Shown piece after piece: positions 7,169 through 16,538 of a stretch of 39,521 bases of DNA; position 1 is the first letter of the stretch, and every line of letters starts with the position of its first letter. Both the position numbers and the translations under genes were made by a program. Source of the stretch: Paenibacillus eucommiae (lineage in GTDB: Bacteria > Bacillota > Bacilli > Paenibacillales > NBRC-103111); contig NZ_JAGGLB010000057.1 of assembly GCF_017874215.1 (NCBI RefSeq), positions 1 to 39,521 on the forward strand, written 5' to 3'. A model generated the notes under the pieces. It did no database searches, had not been told where the DNA came from, and saw only the letters and a program-made list of their open reading frames with translations.

Positions 7169-8845
7169 TTATCCCTTCCGGTTCGCTGCTGCCCTGACAG
7201 CCGCGAAACCGTCCGCGCACTCGCCCTTCTCTTTTTGCAGCCGTTTTTGTAGATTGTCCAGGCTGCCCCAGATCAGTTCCACCAGATGGCTGGCATAATG
7301 AGGAGCCAATGACGCCATAATCCCGGCGAGAGCTTGCAGATTCGCTGCGGTTTCGAAATCATCGCGATATTTGGTGAATTTGCCGTCCTGGCAGCTAAGC
7401 AGACAAGCCGCTATCGTCGGCAGCGTCGTTTCGTCAATCCCATACTGCATAATGAATGCCCCGGCAAAAGCAGCCTGAACGGACTGGTGCTCGTCATCTA
7501 CGCGCTCCATATAGGCCTCCACGAGCGGAAAATAACGTCGATTCGCCAGTCCCAGACCAAATACGGCATACGTGCCGGGCATGCAGTTTTTCTCGCCCTC
7601 TGTGTCTTCATACCATTCATGCTCCATCATCGCCAGCCGCGCGTAAGTCTCAAGCTTCGGGTGCAGCTCCTCATACTGCAAGGCATTAGCAAAGAAACGA
7701 TGGGTTGGCGATTTCGCCAGACCGGGAACAGACACTATGTGTTTGGCTTGTGATTTCAGCCTGATCTGATAGCTTCGGAAGAAACCTTTCTCCAGCAGGC
7801 GACAAATAAAATCTAGACCCTTCGCATAACTATCCGCGCATTCTTCCTTTATTCGAATCGTGATAATCGAGAAAACGTCATGAGCCTGACATTCGATCTG
7901 TTCATCCTTATAATGGATATCTTCTGCAGGAAGCGTTCCGCTGCCCTCCTTGATCACCTTGACCGCCTGCGTACTGCCTAGTTCCTTCAGCCTTTCCAGC
8001 AGATCGAGTCCATTTTGTCGACTGTAGTTGGGTTCGTATTTAATAATCATAATGGCCGTTTGCAGAACCAGTTCCATTTGCTGCGGTCCCATAGCGGTTA
8101 AGTCGATACCCTCTTTTATCGTATATTCAGCTCGCCCCCATCCGGGCTTGACATTATGAAAGTAAGTTGGCAAAAACACACTTTCAGCCCACTGGCTAAA
8201 CGCACGAATGAATCGGGAACGATGATCGTCCATCTTTGTTTTATTCCCTTTGTTCCGTTCCATCACCAGCTCATATACGTGCATAATAAAGGCAGTATCC
8301 ATATCCGGAAACAGCTGCGGATCGACCAGATGCCGAGAGAGAAAGAAGCTCTCCAGCGGATCGGTCGGATAAGACTGGCCCTCCAGTTTGTCCTTGATAT
8401 AGGCTTGAATGCGCTGCAACAGCAGCTCGCGCTTACGCTGGTTCACATCGTTCAGTATGGGAAGTGTTTCGGAGCCGCCGACTTTGATACTTGCATGAAA
8501 TCGGTAATTCACCAAGGCGCTGTCCTCATAGGTTTGCAGCTTTTGTCTGATTCCCTTTTCCAGCAACGGTATCAACGCATTCTCTATTTCCTGATGGGCT
8601 AGCGGGTTTTCCAGACGAGTACCCTTATGCTGACAGTCTGGTGAACCGTTAATCCAAGAATATAATTTGATTTTCCCATCCCTGTACTCGATATGTAAAA
8701 GGTCATGAATGCCGATTTGCAGCGAAGTTCTCCCAGCAATCTCGTTTACGTCCTTTTCCTTTTTCCGTTCGATCTGTTGAAACCATTCATCCACTGCACC
8801 AAGTATTTCTTCCGATACCGTATTGATCAGGGTGTGCTGTGTCAT
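7169..8845 (-). CDS. Uncharacterised 558-residue cytoplasmic protein (possibly DUF6138)
   Basis: I do not recognise this protein with certainty; length and context recall the DUF6138 family of Bacillota. It is soluble, mixed alpha and beta at the N-terminus (ISLIHDLL-type segment followed by HIEYRDGKIKLYSWINGSPD, a small beta sheet), and mostly helical from about residue 140 on, with repeat-like helices toward the end (for example YARLAMMEHEWY and VQAAFAGAFIMQYG). There is no signal peptide, transmembrane segment or obvious catalytic motif. GAGGTG ten bases before the ATG supports the start. It sits in the middle of the immunity-type operon and may be a large immunity or scaffold protein; that is inference from position only. 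Confidence 0.65.
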   Translation of the reverse strand: MTQHTLINTVSEEILGAVDEWFQQIERKKEKDVNEIAGRTSLQIGIHDLLHIEYRDGKIKLYSWINGSPDCQHKGTRLENPLAHQEIENALIPLLEKGIRQKLQTYEDSALVNYRFHASIKVGGSETLPILNDVNQRKRELLLQRIQAYIKDKLEGQSYPTDPLESFFLSRHLVDPQLFPDMDTAFIMHVYELVMERNKGNKTKMDDHRSRFIRAFSQWAESVFLPTYFHNVKPGWGRAEYTIKEGIDLTAMGPQQMELVLQTAIMIIKYEPNYSRQNGLDLLERLKELGSTQAVKVIKEGSGTLPAEDIHYKDEQIECQAHDVFSIITIRIKEECADSYAKGLDFICRLLEKGFFRSYQIRLKSQAKHIVSVPGLAKSPTHRFFANALQYEELHPKLETYARLAMMEHEWYEDTEGEKNCMPGTYAVFGLGLANRRYFPLVEAYMERVDDEHQSVQAAFAGAFIMQYGIDETTLPTIAACLLSCQDGKFTKYRDDFETAANLQALAGIMASLAPHYASHLVELIWGSLDNLQKRLQKEKGECADGFAAVRAAANRKG

Positions 8846-8918
8846 CTTGCGTTATCACCTCATGTGATTAATAAAAACTAAGACCGACAACCAGGTTTTC
8901 CGAAAGTACTGACCTTGC

Positions 8919-9917
8919 TCAACCATTTAATCGTCCAATAATCTGCTTCTTTTTTTGTCCGGACAACTCTCCATTTGAAATATTTATCATAAGGAGAACA
9001 TCTCGCTCGCATATTTGTGTAAAGAAAAGATCAGCTTTTAACTCTTCCAACACTTGAATGCATATCTCAACCATCTTGTTTCTAAACTGACTAACTTTAC
9101 TATTGCTGGTAAGCAGGGTTACATGCTTCGCCATCGTCTCGCACACAACATTAAAATGCTCTGTATGTTCACCTTCATATTTCCATTCTGTTGTTTCATA
9201 CTTGTAAAATTCCTGTTCCTTGGGATCTTTCTCAACAACCTGTTTCAAAAAATCCTTTGTGTTCATTGCAGGGCATACCATAGTTGCGTTAGCATCCAAA
9301 TACAGCCCAAAAGCAATTATTTCTTCTTGTTCATAGAGATTAATCATACTAGAAAAGGTTGTTCGAGCAGCGGATTTTATCTGTTTTTTAATTTCATCAT
9401 AATCAAAAGGCTTAGATGTTGGTGTTCGGATTAACATATCCAGGAACTCCTTGAAACTAGTAGCTAACACTGTTTTTTCATACCCGACTTGATATATGTG
9501 TTTTACAAAAGTGACCTTTGGCTCATCTTTTGCAGTACATTGTGAGTAATCAAATACAAAACGTTCTGTACGTACTGCATCAAGATTTTCACCAAAATAG
9601 ATGCCGATATCCGGCAAATTGGCAAGTCCGGGATAATCTTTTCGTTCTTTTTCACTCTTTAATTCACAAATGGAACTGATATAGGAGCAAGTGAAAAGTT
9701 GTTTAACATGTTGATTCGCATCATAAATAGGAAAACAGTTCCTTTTCAAGAGACCTCCATTTTGAGTGCTCTGTAACAGCGATATATAGGATTGCGGTAA
9801 TTTATACTGAAGATTCTTCTCATAGTGCAGCTTCTCTTCTTCTGTAAAAATCGGTCTTCTAAAATCTTCTTTCCTTTCATTCCATAATTGCTTAAAATCC
9901 AGGTCTATATCTTTCAC
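8919..9917 (-). CDS. SUKH (SMI1/KNR4) domain fused to a DUF4303 domain
   Basis: A 332-residue two-domain protein. Residues about 20-160 match the SUKH/SMI1-KNR4 fold: LPQSYISLLQSTQNGG is the typical LPxxYxxFLxxxNGG motif, followed by a strand-rich stretch with DIGIYFGENLDAVRTERFVFDYS. Residues about 170-325 match DUF4303 (FGLYLDANATMVCPAMNTKDFL, then YKYETTEWKYEG). SUKH proteins are known immunity proteins against nuclease and other polymorphic toxins; DUF4303 recurs in the same loci. Start is a GTG at 9917, with GGAG eight bases upstream. The base composition is more AT-rich than in its neighbours, suggesting separate acquisition. Confidence 0.8.
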   Translation of the reverse strand: MKDIDLDFKQLWNERKEDFRRPIFTEEEKLHYEKNLQYKLPQSYISLLQSTQNGGLLKRNCFPIYDANQHVKQLFTCSYISSICELKSEKERKDYPGLANLPDIGIYFGENLDAVRTERFVFDYSQCTAKDEPKVTFVKHIYQVGYEKTVLATSFKEFLDMLIRTPTSKPFDYDEIKKQIKSAARTTFSSMINLYEQEEIIAFGLYLDANATMVCPAMNTKDFLKQVVEKDPKEQEFYKYETTEWKYEGEHTEHFNVVCETMAKHVTLLTSNSKVSQFRNKMVEICIQVLEELKADLFFTQICERDVLLMINISNGELSGQKKKQIIGRLNG

Positions 9918-9944
9918 TCCTATATCTCCATTCTATTTAGAAAA

Positions 9945-10268
9945 TTACCAGTCTCTCTCCCTGATCGCCGTCTCACTATCGATATCCACCTTAAACGCCT
10001 GCAGGATCGCTTCTACGGTCGTCCCGATGGAATCCCGTGCCACAGTTTCGATTTCGCTGTCATGCTCATCGAATTCTTCCTGCAGATCGTTGATGGCGAT
10101 CGTCATCTTATCCAGCTCGTCCTGTATCGCTTCATTCGAATGCGACCCGCTTTCTAGAAACCGTACCACTTCCAGGATCTGCGCTTTCACCTTATCCACT
10201 AAAAAAGTTGGATAGTATTTGTCATTATACATGTCTTGCAAATAGTTAAAATTGGCATCTAATTTCAT
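9945..10268 (-). CDS. Small DUF5713-like protein
   Basis: A 107-residue, highly acidic helical protein. The N-terminal part with LQDMYNDKYYPTFLVDKVKA fits the DUF5713 pattern (MYNDxYxPxFLVDK), and the rest is predicted to be amphipathic helices rich in D and E. No function is known. AAAGGTGG seven bases before the ATG supports the start. It lies 27 bases upstream of the SUKH-DUF4303 gene and 48 bases downstream of the YwqG-type gene, so it is part of the same transcript. Confidence 0.65.
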   Translation of the reverse strand: MKLDANFNYLQDMYNDKYYPTFLVDKVKAQILEVVRFLESGSHSNEAIQDELDKMTIAINDLQEEFDEHDSEIETVARDSIGTTVEAILQAFKVDIDSETAIRERDW

Positions 10269-10316
10269 TTCGGTTCCACCTTTCTGTGTCCGGTTATTTT
10301 ATTCTTTTTGCTTTAA

Positions 10317-11261
10317 TCAGCTAGTTGCCAAATTCACATAGGTATTGTCAAACCGTCTCTGGCGCAAATCGTTACGATCGATTAGAAATTCAAGAAAGCC
10401 GGCATCCCACCAGCACATACCCGCAGCATCAAGCGAGGAAAGTGAGAACAACAGTCGCCAGTTCCGAGCCGCTTCACGATGCTCCGCTTCTCTCTCTTTG
10501 AACGCTTGCAAGAGTGGAATGAGCTCGTTCTCAATACGTTCGGCATATTGATTCCGCCCGTCAACCAACGCTTCTCTTGCCTTCTCGCGCAGCTCATCTT
10601 CGGTTCTATGGGTGTCATAGAGCACAGCCTCCATCCCATTCCTGCACAGATAGGCATCCAGAGATGTATCGCCAGACCAGGACTGCAAACCTCCCCAAAG
10701 CGCATCGCTCTGATCGCATACCTCCAAATACAGCTCCTCATATTTATCCATTAACTCTTCTGTCTCTTCCTCCAAATCTGCAAGGGACAGATGCGGAGCA
10801 ATCGTAACCCGATGTGGGGCAAACTCCCGCTCCTCCCCATACACCTCTTCCATATCTTGCGGAGGTTCGGCCAATGTCAACTGCTGCAAGTCACCCCCAT
10901 AGTAAATGACGCGATGATCCACATTGTAGGCCGGCTCGTCTGCTCCTAGAAAGAAATACAGCAAGCCTGTGGCAGGCAAATCATCTGCAGGCGTAAAGGG
11001 CAACTCTCCCAGATTGATTTGGGCCAGGAACGTATACCATTCTCCATCCTCCGTACAAGGCCAAGCGATAGACGGTGGGAGATCCGGACGACCCGCTACC
11101 CGGCTGTTGCCTGTTTGGCTGTAATCTTCTTCACCGACCAACTCCAGCTTCATCGCCACTTCTGCATGCTGATGCAGCAGCGCCGCTACTTGCTCATCTT
11201 CCTCGGCATGATATTTGCTAAGTAAGTCTATAATAGCTTGCATTCTCCATCTTTCTCTCAT
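10317..11261 (-). CDS. YwqG/DUF1963 family protein
   Basis: A 314-residue cytoplasmic protein of the YwqG family. Diagnostic segments are SRVAGRPDLPPSIAWP (usual form SKxGGxPxLPxxxxWP), WYTFLAQINLGELP and GLLYFFLGA, then a C-terminal LCWWDAGFLEFLI-like WWDAGFL segment (usual form GDxGxxYFFI). The activity is unknown. In comparative genomics DUF1963 proteins are listed with immunity proteins of polymorphic toxins. I take the ATG at 11261 because AAGGAG lies nine bases upstream; the frame is open for ten more codons. It shares the operon with SUKH and DUF1877 genes. Confidence 0.8.
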   Translation of the reverse strand: MRERWRMQAIIDLLSKYHAEEDEQVAALLHQHAEVAMKLELVGEEDYSQTGNSRVAGRPDLPPSIAWPCTEDGEWYTFLAQINLGELPFTPADDLPATGLLYFFLGADEPAYNVDHRVIYYGGDLQQLTLAEPPQDMEEVYGEEREFAPHRVTIAPHLSLADLEEETEELMDKYEELYLEVCDQSDALWGGLQSWSGDTSLDAYLCRNGMEAVLYDTHRTEDELREKAREALVDGRNQYAERIENELIPLLQAFKEREAEHREAARNWRLLFSLSSLDAAGMCWWDAGFLEFLIDRNDLRQRRFDNTYVNLATS

Positions 11262-11308
11262 GTTGGCACACTCCTTGTATTTCTCCCTCAAGTGAAATCG
11301 AGTTTACG

Positions 11309-11920
11309 CTAATTATAACTTTTCATCTGAAGCTGATAGGCCTTAAAAAGCCAACCCTCTTTGACTTCATGTGCTGCTTGTTCACTAATGCGAATAGGTG
11401 GTTTTAGCTGCTCATAGCCGTCTATGCCTCGCGCTTCAAAGCGCAAAGGCTTTGTTATTCTTTTTATTTCAGACGCCAGATTCTCAAAAATCGGATAGAT
11501 GGTGGGCTGGTGCTCACGAATATCCTCATAAATAAAATACTTCCCCTTCTCATCTTCCAGATCAATGGAAAATCCTTTTTGATAGGTCAGTTGCACAAAT
11601 GGAATTTCCGCGTCCGCCCACTGTCTATCATAGGGAAATCGCAGTCGATCGGTATTGAGACTGAATCCGATGAAAGGTTTGGGGAAGCTCATACTGTACG
11701 GAAGCGCAAGGCTTGTTTGGGGAGGCTTTTCAGAGGAGGTTAAGAACTGATAGGCATTCATGTATGTATCGATCACTTGCACAACGGTATGTTCAGGATG
11801 TCCATAGGTTCGCAGATGGAAGGCCATCCCCTTCTGAACACAACTATTTAGAAGTTCTTTGAACTCAATCGGTGTAAGGATAAAATTGATTTTCCAAAAC
11901 CCTGTTTTGATCGTTCCCAT
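11309..11920 (-). CDS. Uncharacterised 203-residue protein, first gene of the operon
   Basis: I do not recognise this protein. It is soluble, alternating strand and helix, with a basic segment near the C-terminus (EIKRITKPLRFEARGIDGYE) and no signal peptide or membrane span. The ATG at 11920 is preceded by GAAGGGAG seven bases away; the open frame extends eight codons upstream without a better site. It begins the seven-gene immunity-type operon and lies 47 bases before the YwqG-type gene. Its position suggests another immunity family, but no motif confirms it. Confidence 0.6.
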   Translation of the reverse strand: MGTIKTGFWKINFILTPIEFKELLNSCVQKGMAFHLRTYGHPEHTVVQVIDTYMNAYQFLTSSEKPPQTSLALPYSMSFPKPFIGFSLNTDRLRFPYDRQWADAEIPFVQLTYQKGFSIDLEDEKGKYFIYEDIREHQPTIYPIFENLASEIKRITKPLRFEARGIDGYEQLKPPIRISEQAAHEVKEGWLFKAYQLQMKSYN

Positions 11921-12044
11921 GCGCTCGCTCCCTTCCGTGTACAAGATATCTCATTATAAGACCATTATATGAAAATAATCTGAAGTTCCCAAGACCTACC
12001 AAGTGTATGCTAATAGAACAGGAAGGTCAATCCAACAAAAAACC

Positions 12045-12084
12045 CAAAAAAAGTAGGCAGGGGGTCATAGGCGCCCTGCCCACT
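12045..12084 (-). terminator. Strong terminator after the secreted glycosidase gene
   Basis: On the minus strand AGTGGGCAGGG pairs with CCCTGCCTACT, and the stem runs into seven T residues followed by more T-rich sequence. It begins 85 bases after the stop codon of the secreted multidomain protein and marks the end of the carbohydrate operon. Confidence 0.85.
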
Positions 12085-12169
12085 TATTACGGAAATCAGC
12101 ATGTTTAAAGATAAAATGATGGACAAGTTTTCATACGGTTATTTTCCAGCCCGATAGAAACGTACTTGC

Positions 12170-15100
12170 TTACCAAATCTTCAAATCGTCCGTGTTGAAA
12201 TCACCATTAATTGAATAAAGTGTGATTCTATCCGCGTCCGTATTAGCGGGCAGCATGTAAGTAAACTGTGACGTCCCGTCGAGGAAAACCTCAGCCTTCC
12301 CATTCACGACATAGACCTGAATTTCATGCCATTTATAGTCGTTTATGATGACTTTTTGGTTACCCCATGCATTCGTATTGTCCAAGCCGTCAATCCCGTT
12401 TCTCTCAATGCCCAGTTGAAGCAAATAGGCACCGTCATATACTCTCAGAACGCTGGTACCATAGGTCGGTGTATAGCGATTTACTTTCACATTCCATTTC
12501 AGCGTGTATACGCCAGGAATACTTTTGTCGGTCCTGTACACGTATTGCGAGAGACCATCTGTAGAGTAAATGTTGACTTGACCTGATGGAGTAATGACTG
12601 GGTTAGACGATTGGGTCCAGCCTGTTAAGCTATTCCAGGGTTCATCCAACACATAGGTAGCAGCACTTACAGTTGCCAGAGTATTGGGTGTGTCCCAATT
12701 CAATCTTGCAACCATCGTTCTCCCGGAGTAAAGCTCAGCGGTAGCCAAAAATGAAGTTTCCTCAGTTGCATTGGTTACAGAAAAACCTGAGCCCATAGGT
12801 TGACCTTCGCCGTTCATATTAATTATAATACGCTCTGTACTTCTAATAATTCTCTGAGTGGCAGGGTCAACCTTCGCTATCCAGATCGGCGCGCGATTCC
12901 GATATACCGCTGTGTTGTCAGGATCGGTGCTATGCCTAGTATAGGTCAGGTATAAATCATTGCTGTGTGTGATCCATCTGATTTGGGTGTTGCTCGCACC
13001 TGTCACCGGCGTGCCATCGTCCCATGCCAAATCCACAGGCGTGCTCCAATTAGATAAATCGGTACTAATAGCCGTCTTATTCGGGTAACCCGGATTATCT
13101 CTGATTGCCAGATAATAAGTATTGCCGAACTTCGTTAAGTGGGCCTCTCCGCCACCTCGTCCACCGTTGCCGTCTAATAGTCCGGTTCCGTAAATCTCCT
13201 CACTCTGACTCACATACGTTAGCGTTGTCCCGTCAAACGAAAGCTTGGCGATTCGGATACTGTTATACGTTTCGTTAGGCGCATCCTGGGCCGCTCTGAT
13301 CGGCCAGTAAATATCTCCATTGTCGGCGATATAAGGGATGGCCCCTCCCGATACGGCAAAGGTAGCCGGATAGTCCATGATATAAAAGTCGCTGCTGAAC
13401 GTATCCGTTGCCGGATCGTAGTAGGCATACCCTGGATACTGACCCATCTGTGTGTCGCCATCATAGGTTGCAATGACACCGAGTATAATGACCTTGCCGC
13501 TCGCCTCATGATATACCGGTATCGGGTTGACTAGTATTCCGGGAAATCCATTCGGCATCATACGCCTCTGGTACGGGAGCATGGTTCTCTCTGACCAGGT
13601 ATCTCCCAGATCGTCGCTGACAGAATACGCCAATGCAAATACGCTGTCGCTCTTATCCATTAAATCAGATACAAGCATGAGATCAGGTACCGATGTACCA
13701 TTCGGAATTGCAACGATTCCATTCGTGACCCATTTCTCCTTGCTCGCTGCTGACCAGACCAACTTATTGTCTATCGAAGTATCTGCTGTCATGATTTTAA
13801 ACCCTGAAGCAGCCGCATATCCTGATGCATTGGTGTTTCGGACGAACAGCCGAATTTTCGAAGTGGATACATGAAGTGATTGTATCTGCCATTGAGCCGT
13901 TTCCGAATTTATATAGGGAAACACATCAACAAATGCCGTACCGTCCCATTGCTGCACCTTCCACTCGGTTGCTTGACCATCTCCGGTATTGTCTTCAAGA
14001 AACCGAGCTTCAGTCAGTGCTCGTTCAAATCCGAAATCATATTCAACATAACCTTCAGAATGCGGAGAGTATGTCTCGCTTGTTACCGAATTCCCTTCCC
14101 ATATTGTATTGATATTCGTCCAGCCGCTGTCCGCATATTTCGTTGCTCCATCGGCTATATTCTTTTGCGGAATAGGCGCCATTACTTGAAACTCCGTAGC
14201 TGCAGGATGTCCTCCTGGATTCGTATTTCGGACATAAAGGCGAATTTTATTCGTGGATACATCAAAGGTTTGCAGCTGCCCGCGAGTTGTATCCGAATTT
14301 ACGTAAGGAAATATATCAACAAATGCGGCCCCATCCCACTTCTGAACCTTCCAGTCGGTAGCCTGCCTGTCTCCGTTGTTGCTTTCGAAGAAGCGGGCCT
14401 GCGTAATTGTCCTAACCGAACCGAAATCATACTCAACATAGCCCTCCTGATTATCAAGGTCTGCCGCTCCGGAAGCTGTGTTGCCGTCCCACAAATTCCC
14501 CACATCTGTCCAACTGCTATAAGCCTTCTCATAGGCTTTCACACTTTGTTGAAGGGGATTAAGAAGCATGGAATACCTGAGATCGCTGTATAAGGTGTGA
14601 ATCTTTATATATCGTGCAGTCACTCCATCGAAACTAAAATGGTGAACAAGCTTTCCATTTTCTGTGTTGGAACTGAATGTGACATCCGGGATTAATGTAT
14701 ACGTTATATTGTCATTACTCCAATACAATTCATAATTTGTTCCCGAGCCTCTTGCACTATTATCATAATCCCATAGATCAACCTCGCTCACCCTTCTGGA
14801 ACCTTGAAAATCAATGCCGACGCTTCTATGCTTATAATCAAATGCAAGAGATGAATTGAAACCCCAATTACCTATGGCCCCAGAAGTTGGGCTTGTATCC
14901 TCATCCAAATAACCAGCTTTTGTCTTCAAACCCAGCCAGCCCTTGTCATTGCTTCTTAGCGCCTTGACACTTTGCGCAAGCGGGTGGAGAAGGAAGGTAT
15001 AGGCGGCATCGTTGTATAAGGTATGGATCTTTATATATCGGGCAGTTACATTGTTGAAGCTAAAATGATGGACAAGTTTACCGTTTTGTATACTGGTACT

Positions 15101-16498
15101 GAACAGGAAGTCCGATATTGGCGTGTAAGTGACATTATCATTGCTTTTATATAATGCATAAGTCGCAGCCGAGCCCCTCCCGCTATTGTCGGTGTCCTGC
15201 AGGGAAACTTCGTTTATTAGTCTTGAGCTCTGCAGGTCAATGCCCACGCTTCTATTCTGGTAATCGAACGCCACTGGTGAACTGAAGCCCCAGTTGCCGA
15301 TAGCCCCGCTTGCCGGGCTCGTATCATTGTTTAAATAGCCTACTGTCGTGCTGAGATTTGTAAATCTGCTGTAGATTTTCCCAAGTGCTGTAACGCTTCG
15401 TTGAAAGGGGTGAAGAACGAAGGTATAAGCGGCGTCACTGTATAAGGTATGAATCTTTATATATCGGGCAGTTACACCATTGAAGCTTAAGTGGTGGACA
15501 AGTTTGCCGTCTTCGGTGCTGGTGCTGAACAGAAAATCGGATATAGGCGTGTAAGTCATATTATCATCGCTTTCATACAACGCATAAGTCGTTGCCGAGC
15601 CCCTCCCGCTGTTGTCTGTATCCCGCAGGGTAACCTTGCTTATGCTCATAGAGCTTTGCAGATCGATACCCACACTCCTATTCTGGTAATCCAATGCGAC
15701 TGGTGAACTGAATCCCCAGTTGCCGATCGCTCCGCTCTCAGGATTTATATCCCCATTCAAATAGCCGACTGCTGCGCTCAATTCTTCTAATTGGATTTCA
15801 TTTTGCGTTTGCGTAGACTGATCCGCAATATTCGTCAGTAAAGAAATAACCGAGACATCCTGAACTTCTTCTTCCGACAACGCCCGGTTATAAAGCGCAA
15901 TCCTCTCAATCTCTCCGGAGTAATACTGTTGTGACCCCGAATGATCTACATTTTTCCCAATCCACATTCCATTTAGGGAAGTAACGTCTGCAAAGAAAGC
16001 AGTAGAGGCGACAGAATTATTAAGCAGCCCATCCACGTACAGGTTTGTTCCGGAACTATCTACCGTAATGACGGCAACATGCCAGAAACCGTCATTATAG
16101 GATCCCGCTGCGTCAATAGACGTCAACTCATTCCCGTTCTGAACAACCTCGAACTGTAATGTGCCGGTTTCCAAGGATAACCGAATATGACTTGAGTCTG
16201 CCGATGTATCGGTTGCGCTAATCAACGTCTTGCTCGTCGAGCTTAAATCCCCGGAATTAAAGCGTACCAGCACTGATCCTTGCGATAAAACCGAAACAGA
16301 GCTTAGATCGCCTGACTTGTCCGTGGAATCACTCGTCCCGTTATACGTCTTGTTCAATACATACTCCTGTACGATGTCACCGGGTACGATGTGGGCATAA
16401 GCTTGTAACATCATATTTGGACTGATCCCTATTAGGGATACCAAAATCACTAAAGTCAGCTTATATATTCTTGATAACGGCAACCATTTAATATTCAT
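12170..16498 (-). CDS. Giant secreted sialidase-like multidomain carbohydrate-active protein
   Basis: A 1442-residue exported protein. In order: signal peptide (1-35, hydrophobic 13-30, likely cut after AYA); laminin-G/concanavalin-like domain (about 40-225, with GFWHVAVITVD and GEIERIALYNRALSEEE); three near-identical discoidin-like (F5/8 C) repeats (about 243-373, 386-514, 528-655); two different beta-sandwich repeats (about 660-772 and 786-903); a sialidase-type beta-propeller (about 910-1275) with a perfect Asp box SDDLGDTW at 961-968; and a C-terminal concanavalin-like domain (about 1285-1442). There is no SLH or LPXTG anchor. I start at the ATG at 16498, which has GGAGGG eight bases upstream; a longer frame would bury the signal peptide. 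It is probably an exo-acting glycosidase or glycan-binding protein that feeds the adjacent importer, but classical sialidase arginine-triad residues could not be confirmed and the substrate is unknown. Confidence 0.85.
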   Translation of the reverse strand: MNIKWLPLSRIYKLTLVILVSLIGISPNMMLQAYAHIVPGDIVQEYVLNKTYNGTSDSTDKSGDLSSVSVLSQGSVLVRFNSGDLSSTSKTLISATDTSADSSHIRLSLETGTLQFEVVQNGNELTSIDAAGSYNDGFWHVAVITVDSSGTNLYVDGLLNNSVASTAFFADVTSLNGMWIGKNVDHSGSQQYYSGEIERIALYNRALSEEEVQDVSVISLLTNIADQSTQTQNEIQLEELSAAVGYLNGDINPESGAIGNWGFSSPVALDYQNRSVGIDLQSSMSISKVTLRDTDNSGRGSATTYALYESDDNMTYTPISDFLFSTSTEDGKLVHHLSFNGVTARYIKIHTLYSDAAYTFVLHPFQRSVTALGKIYSRFTNLSTTVGYLNNDTSPASGAIGNWGFSSPVAFDYQNRSVGIDLQSSRLINEVSLQDTDNSGRGSAATYALYKSNDNVTYTPISDFLFSTSIQNGKLVHHFSFNNVTARYIKIHTLYNDAAYTFLLHPLAQSVKALRSNDKGWLGLKTKAGYLDEDTSPTSGAIGNWGFNSSLAFDYKHRSVGIDFQGSRRVSEVDLWDYDNSARGSGTNYELYWSNDNITYTLIPDVTFSSNTENGKLVHHFSFDGVTARYIKIHTLYSDLRYSMLLNPLQQSVKAYEKAYSSWTDVGNLWDGNTASGAADLDNQEGYVEYDFGSVRTITQARFFESNNGDRQATDWKVQKWDGAAFVDIFPYVNSDTTRGQLQTFDVSTNKIRLYVRNTNPGGHPAATEFQVMAPIPQKNIADGATKYADSGWTNINTIWEGNSVTSETYSPHSEGYVEYDFGFERALTEARFLEDNTGDGQATEWKVQQWDGTAFVDVFPYINSETAQWQIQSLHVSTSKIRLFVRNTNASGYAAASGFKIMTADTSIDNKLVWSAASKEKWVTNGIVAIPNGTSVPDLMLVSDLMDKSDSVFALAYSVSDDLGDTWSERTMLPYQRRMMPNGFPGILVNPIPVYHEASGKVIILGVIATYDGDTQMGQYPGYAYYDPATDTFSSDFYIMDYPATFAVSGGAIPYIADNGDIYWPIRAAQDAPNETYNSIRIAKLSFDGTTLTYVSQSEEIYGTGLLDGNGGRGGGEAHLTKFGNTYYLAIRDNPGYPNKTAISTDLSNWSTPVDLAWDDGTPVTGASNTQIRWITHSNDLYLTYTRHSTDPDNTAVYRNRAPIWIAKVDPATQRIIRSTERIIINMNGEGQPMGSGFSVTNATEETSFLATAELYSGRTMVARLNWDTPNTLATVSAATYVLDEPWNSLTGWTQSSNPVITPSGQVNIYSTDGLSQYVYRTDKSIPGVYTLKWNVKVNRYTPTYGTSVLRVYDGAYLLQLGIERNGIDGLDNTNAWGNQKVIINDYKWHEIQVYVVNGKAEVFLDGTSQFTYMLPANTDADRITLYSINGDFNTDDLKIW
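14534..15772 (-). repeat. Three tandem in-gene repeats of about 426 bp
   Basis: Within the secreted protein gene three units (about 15380-15772, 14957-15346 and 14534-14917) encode nearly the same discoidin-like domain. Shared motifs are SGAIGNWGF, RSVGID, VTARYIKIHTLY and GKLVHH. Copies 1 and 2 are close at DNA level (for example the CTTTATATATCGGGCAGTTA stretch), copy 3 is more diverged. This suggests a recent duplication or gene conversion. Confidence 0.9.
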
Positions 16499-16538
16499 TA
16501 TTAATTCCCTCCAGAAGGATAATATGATTATAATTGGC

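Noticed and set aside
13880..14593. A 237-codon open frame on the plus strand
   Set aside because: It lies antisense to the secreted multidomain protein, falls in the repeat region, and has no ribosome site or known motif.
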